Assembly: GCA_947468985.1 (NCBI GenBank)
Contig: CANINJ010000111.1
Span: forward strand, 1 to 6,603
Reading direction: 5' to 3'
DNA from: Bacteroidota bacterium
Lineage (GTDB): Bacteria > Bacteroidota > Bacteroidia > Flavobacteriales > Flavobacteriaceae
Length of the DNA stretch: 6,603 nt
This document shows positions 1 to 5,267 of the stretch, piece by piece; within the stretch, counting starts at the first letter, position 1, and each line of letters opens with the position of its first letter. The notes beneath the pieces are model-generated. The model made no database searches, was not told the origin of the DNA, and saw only the letters and a program-made list of their open reading frames with translations. Both the position numbers and the translations under genes were made by a program.

Positions 1-966
1 GCCTATACTTCTACCAACGTTGATTTTGATACCGATATTTTACGTTACGGCTATCAATCAATGGCAACACCGTCGTCGATTATTGATTTCAATATGAAGA
101 CTAAGGCAAAGGAAGTGATGAAAGAACAAGAGGTTTTAGGGGATAAATTTGATAAAAACAACTACACTGAAGAACGCGTTTGGGCTACAGCAACTGATGG
201 AACGAAAGTGCCAATTTCGATGGTTTACAGAAAAGAATTGAAGAAAGACGGTTCCAATCCGTTGTTGCAATATGCTTATGGTTCCTATGGGTACTCAATG
301 GATGCAACCTTTTCATCAACACGATTGAGTTTGTTGGATCGCGGATTTATATTTGCAATAGCGCACATTCGCGGGGGAGAAGATTTAGGACGACAATGGT
401 ATGAAGATGGAAAATTATTGAAAAAGAAAAACACCTTTACGGATTTTATCGATTGTTCCAAATTTTTGATTGCCGAGAAATATACGTCACCACTTCATTT
501 ATATGCCGAAGGAGGATCTGCAGGTGGATTATTGATGGGGTCAATTGCAAATATGGCACCTGAATTATACAACGGAATCATTGCCCAAGTGCCATTTGTA
601 GATGTAATGACGACGATGCTTGACGATACCATTCCCTTGACAACTGGAGAATATGACGAATGGGGAAATCCCAACGTTAAGAAATATTATAATTATATGA
701 AATCCTATTCACCTTATGACAACGTGAAAGCCCAAGAATATCCAACAATGTACATTTCAACGGGTTTACATGATTCTCAAGTGCAATATTGGGAACCTGC
801 AAAATGGGTCGCTAAATTACGTGCTTTGAAAACCGATTCTAATGTTATCTATCTGGATACCAATATGGATGCAGGGCATGGAGGAGCTTCTGGACGTTTT
901 GAAGCATTAAAAGAATTGGCTAAGGAATTCATTTTTTTATTAGATTTAGAAAAAATAGGAAAATAA
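1..966 (+). CDS. ptrB: Oligopeptidase B (protease II), C-terminal part; 5' end outside window
   Basis: This is a serine peptidase of the prolyl oligopeptidase family (S9A) that cuts small peptides after Arg or Lys. The reading frame is open from base 1, so the 321 codons seen are the C-terminal part of a protein usually near 680-700 residues. The ATG at 61 is internal: codons before it (ending RYGYQS) continue the family sequence. The segment covers the end of the propeller domain and the whole alpha/beta hydrolase domain. The catalytic triad is complete: Ser in GGSAGG (codon 517-519), Asp in GLHDSQVQYWEP (772-774) and His in DAGHGG (877-879). The acidic stretch GEYDEW (646-663) aligns, from memory, with the residues that bind the basic P1 side chain in enterobacterial oligopeptidase B; one Glu is Asp here. 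The motifs RGGEDLGRQWYEDGK and AQVPFVDVMTTMLD are also typical. There is no frameshift. The signal peptide region is not visible, so the cell location is unknown. Confidence 0.95.
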   Translation, partial: AYTSTNVDFDTDILRYGYQSMATPSSIIDFNMKTKAKEVMKEQEVLGDKFDKNNYTEERVWATATDGTKVPISMVYRKELKKDGSNPLLQYAYGSYGYSMDATFSSTRLSLLDRGFIFAIAHIRGGEDLGRQWYEDGKLLKKKNTFTDFIDCSKFLIAEKYTSPLHLYAEGGSAGGLLMGSIANMAPELYNGIIAQVPFVDVMTTMLDDTIPLTTGEYDEWGNPNVKKYYNYMKSYSPYDNVKAQEYPTMYISTGLHDSQVQYWEPAKWVAKLRALKTDSNVIYLDTNMDAGHGGASGRFEALKELAKEFIFLLDLEKIGK

Positions 967-981
967 TTAGAAAATAATTGT

Positions 982-989
982 TAAATTTG
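982..989 (+). promoter_or_regulatory. Possible -7 box (TAAATTTG) upstream of the PLP enzyme gene
   Basis: TAAATTTG matches the Bacteroidota -7 consensus TAnnTTTG exactly and lies 54 bases upstream of the ATG at 1044. No TTG or TTTG is found 17-23 bases further upstream, so the -33 element is missing. No terminator is visible between ptrB and the next gene (77-base gap), so read-through from ptrB is equally possible. Confidence 0.3.
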
Positions 990-1043
990 CAAGTACAGAG
1001 GTTAACATAGATTGAATATTTGAATCTTAATGGACTACTTTTT

Positions 1044-2084
1044 ATGAAAGAAAAAATAAAGGCCTGCGACAGTATACTTGATTTAATTGGAAATACACCA
1101 TTAATTAAACTCAACAAAGTTACTGATGATTTAGATGGAAACTTTTACGCAAAAGTAGAAGCTTTCAATCCTGGTCATTCGTCGAAAGATAGAATTGCAT
1201 TATATATTATTGAAGAAGCTGAGAAAAAAGGAATATTATCACCTGGAGATACCATAATAGAAACCACCTCTGGAAACACGGGTTTTAGTTTGGCAATGGT
1301 AAGTATCATAAAGGGCTACAACTGTATTTTGGCTGTAAGTTCAAAGTCTTCACTTGATAAAATTGACATGTTGAGAAGCATGGGTGCTAAAGTTTATGTT
1401 TGTCCTGCTAATGTTTCTGCTGATGATGAGCGTTCTTATTATTCTGTTGCCAAACGTTTGCACGACGAAACGAAAGGTTCTGTATATATTAATCAATATT
1501 TCAACCAATTGAATGTTGATGCGCATTATAACTCTACTGGTCCTGAAATATGGGAACAAACAAACGGTCAAATCACACATTTAGTAGCGTGTAGTGGAAC
1601 TGGAGGAACTATCTCTGGGATTGCAAAATACTTGAAAGAAAAAAATCCAAATATTAGAATTTTAGGTGTTGATGCTTTTGGATCGGTATTAAAGAAATAC
1701 CACGAGACTAAAGAATTTGACAACGACGAAATATATCCTTACCGTATTGAAGGCTTGGGGAAAAACTTAATCCCATCTGCTACTGATTTTGATTCTATAG
1801 ATTACTTTATGAAAGTAACCGATGAAGAAAGTGCACATGCAACTAGAGAATTGGCAAGAAGAGAAGGTTTATTTGTAGGCTATACATCTGGTGCCGTTCT
1901 TCAAGCGATTAGACAATATGCAAACGAAGGGGAGTTTGATAAAAACAGTAATGTAATCGCTATTTTCCCAGATCACGGATCACGTTATATGAGCAAAGTA
2001 TTCAGTGACGATTGGATGAACGAACAAGGTTTCTTTGATAGTGTTAAAACCGAAGAAGCTCAGAAGATTGAGTTTATTAAATAG
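1044..2084 (+). CDS. PLP-dependent cysteine synthase / cystathionine beta-synthase family enzyme
   Basis: This 346-residue enzyme is a fold-type II PLP protein acting on serine or O-acetylserine and a thiol, so it would make cysteine or cystathionine in the cytoplasm. Visible motifs are IGNTPLIKL (15-23), the Schiff-base Lys48 in GHSSKDR, the substrate loop TSGNTG (75-80) and the PLP phosphate loop SGTGGT (184-189). The C-terminal part ([44 protein letters not shown]) resembles the catalytic core of cystathionine beta-synthase more than CysK. However, there is no N-terminal heme region and no C-terminal pair of CBS (Bateman) domains. The ATG at 1044 is chosen because the family sequence begins just after it. 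A TTG at 1020 would add eight residues (MNLNGLLF) that look like untranslated leader. The family is certain; the substrate is not, so no gene symbol is given. Similar bacterial proteins are named cysteine synthase, cystathionine beta-synthase or simply PLP-dependent cysteine synthase family. Confidence 0.9.
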   Translation: MKEKIKACDSILDLIGNTPLIKLNKVTDDLDGNFYAKVEAFNPGHSSKDRIALYIIEEAEKKGILSPGDTIIETTSGNTGFSLAMVSIIKGYNCILAVSSKSSLDKIDMLRSMGAKVYVCPANVSADDERSYYSVAKRLHDETKGSVYINQYFNQLNVDAHYNSTGPEIWEQTNGQITHLVACSGTGGTISGIAKYLKEKNPNIRILGVDAFGSVLKKYHETKEFDNDEIYPYRIEGLGKNLIPSATDFDSIDYFMKVTDEESAHATRELARREGLFVGYTSGAVLQAIRQYANEGEFDKNSNVIAIFPDHGSRYMSKVFSDDWMNEQGFFDSVKTEEAQKIEFIK

Positions 2085-2129
2085 AAAATTAGACGTCTTA
2101 AATTTTAGAATCTTAGACCTATAAATAAC

Positions 2130-2161
2130 AAAAAAACTCCAGATCGCTCTGGAGTTTTTTT
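2130..2161. terminator. Bidirectional intrinsic terminator between converging genes
   Basis: This is a perfect 14-bp inverted repeat with a 4-base loop: A-tract plus CTCCAGA, loop TCGC, then TCTGGAG plus T-tract. The GC-containing core is 7 bp, flanked by A7 on the left and T7 on the right, so the hairpin is followed by a U-run when read from either strand. It lies 45 bases after the stop of the PLP enzyme gene and 36 bases beyond the yebC stop, and so can serve both converging transcripts. Confidence 0.92.
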
Positions 2162-2197
2162 ATTATTTAAATCTTTGAATCACTTAATCTTAAAAAC

Positions 2198-2908
2198 TTA
2201 TTCTTCCATCGTATGATATACGTTCATCACGTCATCATCTTCTTCAATTTTCTCTATAAGTTTCTCAACGTCAGACATTTCAGCTTCTGTTAGTTTTTTT
2301 GTAATTTGAGGAATGCGCTCAAAACCTGATGAAAGTATTTCTAGGTTTCTGTTTTCCAATTCCTTTTGGATGGTTCCAAAGCTACCAAAAGCGGCGTAAA
2401 TTAAAATTCCATCTTCGTCTTCAAAAACTTCTTCAGCTCCAAAATCGATTAACTCCAATTCTAATTCTTCAGGATCCATACCGTTTGCTGGAATTCGGAA
2501 GTTGCACGTGTGATCAAACATAAATTCAACCGAGCCTTGCGTTCCCATAGTACCATTGCATTTATTGAAATAACTTCTAACATTAGCAACCGTTCTGTTG
2601 TTATTATCAGTAGCTGTTTCCACAAGAATCGCAATACCATGCGGTGCATAACCTTCAAATAAAACTTCTTTATAGTTGGCAGTATCTTTATCTGTTGCTT
2701 TTTTGATGGCACGTTCTACATTTTCTTTCGGCATATTTACAGCCTTAGAGTTTTGTATTACAGCTCTCAATCTTGAATTGGCATCAGGATTTGGTCCACC
2801 TTCCTTAACTGCCATTACAATATCTTTACCAATTCTAGTAAATGCTTTGGCCATTGCTGACCAGCGTTTCATTTTTCTACCTTTTCGGAATTCAAAAGCT
2901 CTTCCCAT
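2198..2908 (-). CDS. yebC: YebC/PmpR family protein (TACO1-like)
   Basis: This 236-residue cytoplasmic protein belongs to the YebC/TACO1 family, historically called transcriptional regulators. Newer work on family members points to a ribosome-linked role in translating difficult (for example proline-rich) sequences. Visible family blocks are AMAKAFTRIGKDI (18-30), GGPNPDANSRLRAVIQNSKA (37-56), MPKENVERAIKKA (59-71), FEGYAPHGIAILVETATDNN (84-103), TQGSVEFMF and an acidic C-terminal domain. The N-terminus MGRAFEFRKGRKMKRW replaces the proteobacterial MAGHSKWANIKHRK and is the form I associate with Bacteroidota. I chose the ATG at 2908 because this conserved block begins there; a TTG at 2935 would add nine residues (MILELKKQE) that do not belong to the family. 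The start is preceded by an A-rich tract (AAAAAAAACAAGAA) without Shine-Dalgarno. The gene follows gcvT on the same strand after 139 bases but has its own promoter candidate. Confidence 0.94.
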   Translation of the reverse strand: MGRAFEFRKGRKMKRWSAMAKAFTRIGKDIVMAVKEGGPNPDANSRLRAVIQNSKAVNMPKENVERAIKKATDKDTANYKEVLFEGYAPHGIAILVETATDNNNRTVANVRSYFNKCNGTMGTQGSVEFMFDHTCNFRIPANGMDPEELELELIDFGAEEVFEDEDGILIYAAFGSFGTIQKELENRNLEILSSGFERIPQITKKLTEAEMSDVEKLIEKIEEDDDVMNVYHTMEE

Positions 2909-2975
2909 TTCTTGTTTTTTTAATTCTAAAATCAAAAGTCGTTAATCCTCAATCATAAATAATTAATCATTTCTT

Positions 2976-3046
2976 AACTATTGCAAAAATAACTTATTCA
3001 ATTTCAATTGCCAACTTATTTTTTTTAATCTTTAAATGCAATAGTT
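2976..3046. repeat. 10-bp inverted repeat bracketing the yebC promoter
   Basis: AACTATTGCA (2976-2985) and TGCAATAGTT (3037-3046) are perfect reverse complements separated by 51 bases. One arm overlaps the yebC -7 box and probable start of transcription. The other begins directly beside the gcvT stop codon. It could be a paired operator, or an RNA stem at the end of the gcvT transcript. An 8-bp direct repeat AACTTATT (2991-2998 and 3013-3020) lies inside. Confidence 0.45.
2984..3014 (-). promoter_or_regulatory. yebC: Promoter candidate for yebC (TTG-N20-TATTTTTG)
   Basis: Read on the minus strand, TTG (3014-3012) is followed after exactly 20 bases by TATTTTTG (2991-2984), a full match to the Bacteroidota -7 consensus TAnnTTTG with the usual spacing. 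Transcription would start near 2978, giving a leader of about 70 bases before the ATG at 2908. It lies entirely in the gap between gcvT and yebC, so yebC need not depend on gcvT transcription. Confidence 0.6.
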
Positions 3047-3047
3047 T

Positions 3048-4130
3048 TTACGTCTTATAAAACGGCAATTTAATAACCTTTGCAGGAACATCGTTTTTTC
3101 TGATTCTAATGAAAATCTCACTATCCACGGCTGAAAAGGCTGTTGGCACATAACCCATTCCAATTCCAACATTCATTGATGGCGACATCGTTCCCGAAGT
3201 TACAATCCCAATAACTGTTCCATTGGCATCTACAATTTCGTAGTCGTGACGAGGCACCGCGCGTTCTTGCATTTCAAAAGCCACTAATTTTTTAGTAACA
3301 CCTGCTTCTTTTTGTTGCTTCAAATTTTCTGAATTGGTAAACTCTTTTGTGAATTTTGTAATCCAACCCAATCCAGCTTCCAATGGCGAAGTCGTGTCGT
3401 TGATATCGTTTCCATACAAACAGAAACCCATTTCCAAACGCAACGTATCGCGAGCTGCCAATCCGATTGGTTTGATTTCAAAAGGACCACCCGCCTCAAA
3501 AACTTTGTTCCAAATGGTTTCCACTTGGTCGTTTTTGCAATAAATCTCAAATCCACCAGAACCAGTATAACCAGTTGCAGAAATAATTACATTATCAAAA
3601 CCTGCAAAATCCGCTACTTCAAAATGATAATAAGCAATTGCTGATAAATCAATTGATGATAATGATTGCATCGCTTCAACAGCTTTTGGACCTTGAATTG
3701 CCAATAAAGAATAGTCTTCAGAAAGGTTTTTCATTTCAACACCCAAATCATTGTGCGATGAAATCCAATTCCAATCTTTGTCAATATTCGAGGCATTTAC
3801 AACCAATAAATATTCTTCATCCTTCATTTTATAGACAATTAAATCATCTACAATCCCGCCGTCATTATTTGGTAAACAAGAATATTGTGCTCTTCCAATT
3901 GTTAAAGTTGCCGCGTCATTCGAGGTGACTTTTTGAATTAAAGCCAATGCATTTTGACCCGTAAGTAAAAATTCCCCCATGTGAGAAACATCAAAAACAC
4001 CCAAAGCATTTCGCACTGATTCGTGTTCGGCATTCACACCTTCATATAAAATGGGCATATTGTAACCTGCAAACGGAAGCATTTTTGCTCCCAAACTTTC
4101 GTGGATGTGCGTCAGTGCTGTATTTTTCAT
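3048..4130 (-). CDS. gcvT: Aminomethyltransferase, glycine cleavage system T protein
   Basis: GcvT takes the aminomethyl group from the lipoyl arm of the H protein and transfers the one-carbon unit to tetrahydrofolate, giving 5,10-methylene-THF and ammonia. The 360 residues match the usual length (E. coli about 364). Visible motifs are [10 protein letters not shown] (20-29), DVSHMGE (47-53), the [11 protein letters not shown] block with the conserved folate-site aspartate at 95/96, LLAIQGP (142-148), [10 protein letters not shown] (186-195), [10 protein letters not shown] (226-235), SPLEAGLGW (248-256) and TSGTMSPSM (311-319). All are intact. The start at ATG 4130 agrees with the family N-terminus ([18 protein letters not shown]). 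No gcvH or gcvP is adjacent, so the complex is encoded at scattered loci as far as this window shows. I see no convincing -33/-7 pair upstream: the nearest -7-like sequence is TTTATTTG, with no partner. A possible 10-codon leader ORF ends seven bases before this start. Confidence 0.96.
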   Translation of the reverse strand: MKNTALTHIHESLGAKMLPFAGYNMPILYEGVNAEHESVRNALGVFDVSHMGEFLLTGQNALALIQKVTSNDAATLTIGRAQYSCLPNNDGGIVDDLIVYKMKDEEYLLVVNASNIDKDWNWISSHNDLGVEMKNLSEDYSLLAIQGPKAVEAMQSLSSIDLSAIAYYHFEVADFAGFDNVIISATGYTGSGGFEIYCKNDQVETIWNKVFEAGGPFEIKPIGLAARDTLRLEMGFCLYGNDINDTTSPLEAGLGWITKFTKEFTNSENLKQQKEAGVTKKLVAFEMQERAVPRHDYEIVDANGTVIGIVTSGTMSPSMNVGIGMGYVPTAFSAVDSEIFIRIRKNDVPAKVIKLPFYKT

Positions 4131-4137
4131 TGTCTTG

Positions 4138-4170
4138 TTAGCTTTTATTTAGTGCGGCTAATTTATTCAT
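4138..4170 (-). CDS. Possible 10-codon leader ORF upstream of gcvT
   Basis: On the minus strand, ATG at 4170 opens a short frame encoding [10 protein letters not shown] and ends with TAA at 4138, seven bases before the gcvT ATG. Its start is preceded by TAAAAA, the A-rich context usual for translation starts in Flavobacterium, arguably better than the context of gcvT itself. The peptide contains no glycine or other run that would point to attenuation. It may be a translated leader or chance; nothing in the sequence alone decides this. Confidence 0.2.
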   Translation of the reverse strand: MNKLAALNKS

Positions 4171-4199
4171 TTTTTATGGAGTGACAAAGCGTCCGGCTA
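4152..4199. repeat. GTnCGGCTA direct repeat in the gcvT leader region
   Basis: GTGCGGCTA (4152-4160) and GTCCGGCTA (4191-4199) match at 8 of 9 positions, 39 bases apart start to start. They are the only GC-rich patches in an otherwise very AT-rich intergenic region. One copy lies inside the possible leader ORF. They could be binding sites or a structured part of the gcvT leader; chance is not excluded. Confidence 0.25.
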
Positions 4200-4265
4200 C
4201 CAAATAAATACAATAAAAAAACATAAAATTTTTAACGCTACATAACTATTAATTAATTATTTCTC

Positions 4266-4277
4266 GTTTTATAAAAC
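4266..4277. repeat. 12-bp perfect palindrome upstream of the nnrD promoter
   Basis: GTTTTATAAAAC is its own reverse complement and lies four bases upstream of the proposed -33 element of nnrD, in the divergent gcvT/nnrD intergenic region. It may be an operator, but AT-rich palindromes of this size arise often by chance. Confidence 0.25.
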
Positions 4278-4281
4278 TTAT

Positions 4282-4313
4282 TTTGATAAATGAATAAATA
4301 AACGGTCAATTTG
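4282..4313 (+). promoter_or_regulatory. nnrD: Promoter candidate for nnrD (TTTG-N20-TCAATTTG)
   Basis: TTTG (4282-4285) is followed after 20 bases by TCAATTTG (4306-4313), which matches TAnnTTTG at all but one fixed position. Transcription would start near 4320, leaving a leader of under 30 bases before the ATG at 4347. Confidence 0.45.
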
Positions 4314-4346
4314 TCGTAAATTTAATTGCAATTTAAACATCATTTT

Positions 4347-5183
4347 ATGATAATTAATAGAGAAGAATTTAGAAAAAGATACCGTCCCGTTGATAAATTC
4401 ACTCACAAAGGGATTCAAGGTCACGCTTTGATTATTGGTGGATGCTATGGAAAAATGGGTTCGGTAGTTTTGGCTTCAAAAGCTTGTTTGAAAACAGGTT
4501 GCGGATTGGTTACTGCATTTATTCCAAAATGTGGTTATGAGATTTTGCAAATTTCAAATCCTGAAGTGATGGTTGAAACCGATGATTTTATGGAACATTT
4601 AACTGCAATAAATACCGATAATAAATTTCAAGCCATTGGAATAGGGATGGGGATGGGGCAGAATTTGGATACCCAACACGCATTTTATTATTTCATAAAA
4701 AGCAATAAAACCCCATTAATCATTGATGCTGACGGATTAAACATACTTTCTGAAAATTTAGAATGGTTGGAATTAGTTCCCAAACACACAATTCTAACTC
4801 CACACCCGAAAGAATTAGACCGACTAATTGGAAATTGGGATTCAGATCAAGATAAAAGGTATCGAATAGCACAATTATCTCATAAATATGACCTTATTAT
4901 TGTGGTTAAAGGCGCGCCAACAGTTATCTTTTTTCAAGATGAAATCTATGAAAACACGACTGGAAATCAAGCATTGGCAACAGCTGGAAGTGGCGATGTT
5001 TTGTCCGGAATTATAACAAGTTTGGTTGCTCAATCCTACAAACCTTTGGATGCAGCAATTTTAGGTGTTTATTTACACGGATTAACAGCCGATATTGCAG
5101 CCCCAAAAATGAGTTACCAAGCATTTATTGCCTCTGACATTATTGAGAATATTGGAATTGCCTATCTAGAATCCACTTCATAA
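4347..5183 (+). CDS. nnrD: ADP/ATP-dependent NAD(P)H-hydrate dehydratase (stand-alone YjeF C-terminal domain)
   Basis: This enzyme repairs hydrated NADH and NADPH (NADHX/NADPHX) back to the active cofactor using ADP or ATP. It has the ribokinase-like fold. The 278 residues hold only the dehydratase domain. Visible motifs are GHALIIGG (25-32), GLVTAFIP (53-60), IDADGLN (126-132), LTPHPKE (150-156), VVKGAPT (186-192) and the nucleotide/catalytic block [17 protein letters not shown] (205-221) with the key aspartate at 217. The N-terminal YjeF_N epimerase domain, fused in E. coli Nnr and many other bacteria, is absent, and no epimerase gene is in the window. I chose ATG 4347 because [14 protein letters not shown] leads directly into the domain; a TTG at 4326 would add seven residues and overlap the likely transcription start. 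Older annotations call such proteins YjeF-related or carbohydrate kinases. The next gene, hutH, follows on the same strand after 84 bases. Confidence 0.92.
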   Translation: MIINREEFRKRYRPVDKFTHKGIQGHALIIGGCYGKMGSVVLASKACLKTGCGLVTAFIPKCGYEILQISNPEVMVETDDFMEHLTAINTDNKFQAIGIGMGMGQNLDTQHAFYYFIKSNKTPLIIDADGLNILSENLEWLELVPKHTILTPHPKELDRLIGNWDSDQDKRYRIAQLSHKYDLIIVVKGAPTVIFFQDEIYENTTGNQALATAGSGDVLSGIITSLVAQSYKPLDAAILGVYLHGLTADIAAPKMSYQAFIASDIIENIGIAYLESTS

Positions 5184-5214
5184 TTATAATAATCATAAAA
5201 TATACTAATAAACC

Positions 5215-5245
5215 TTGCTTTATAAGTAGTATTTACGGATTTTTG
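5215..5245 (+). promoter_or_regulatory. hutH: Promoter candidate for hutH (TTG-N20-GATTTTTG)
   Basis: TTG (5215-5217) is followed after 20 bases by GATTTTTG (5238-5245), which differs from TAnnTTTG only at the first base. Transcription would start near 5251, leaving a very short leader before the ATG at 5268. No hairpin terminator is seen after nnrD, so co-transcription with nnrD is also possible. Confidence 0.45.
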
Positions 5246-5267
5246 TGCTTGTAATAAAACAAAAATC
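5238..5267. repeat. 9-bp inverted repeat ending at the hutH start codon
   Basis: GATTTTTGT (5238-5246) and ACAAAAATC (5259-5267) are perfect reverse complements separated by 12 bases. The left arm contains the proposed -7 box; the right arm touches the ATG at 5268. The arrangement suits a repressor operator over the promoter. In a transcript reading through from nnrD, it could also fold into a weak AT-rich hairpin next to the start codon. Confidence 0.5.

Noticed and set aside
1020..1043. Upstream TTG start for the PLP enzyme (and similar TTG starts at 4326 for nnrD and 2935 for yebC)
   Set aside because: In each case the extra residues do not belong to the family and an ATG lies at the expected family N-terminus.
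929..1117. 62-codon minus-strand frame spanning the ptrB end and the next gene start
   Set aside because: It overlaps two conserved coding ends on the opposite strand, and its hydrophobic, Phe/Leu/Ile-rich product is what AT-rich antisense DNA gives by default.
2091..2098. 8-bp palindrome AGACGTCT after the PLP enzyme gene
   Set aside because: It is too short and isolated to mean more than chance, and the strong terminator just downstream already explains transcript ending.
2676..2945. 89-codon open frame on the plus strand opposite yebC
   Set aside because: It is antisense to a clearly conserved yebC coding region, its protein has no recognisable domain, and it is explained by the codon pattern of the opposite strand.
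3638..3928. 96-codon open frame on the plus strand opposite gcvT
   Set aside because: It lies wholly antisense to intact gcvT motifs; the protein is low in structure-forming patterns and resembles nothing I know.
4131..4346. Glycine riboswitch or other known riboswitch upstream of gcvT
   Set aside because: The leader was read for paired aptamer-like helices and conserved riboswitch cores; none was recognised. Only short repeats and a small ORF are seen.
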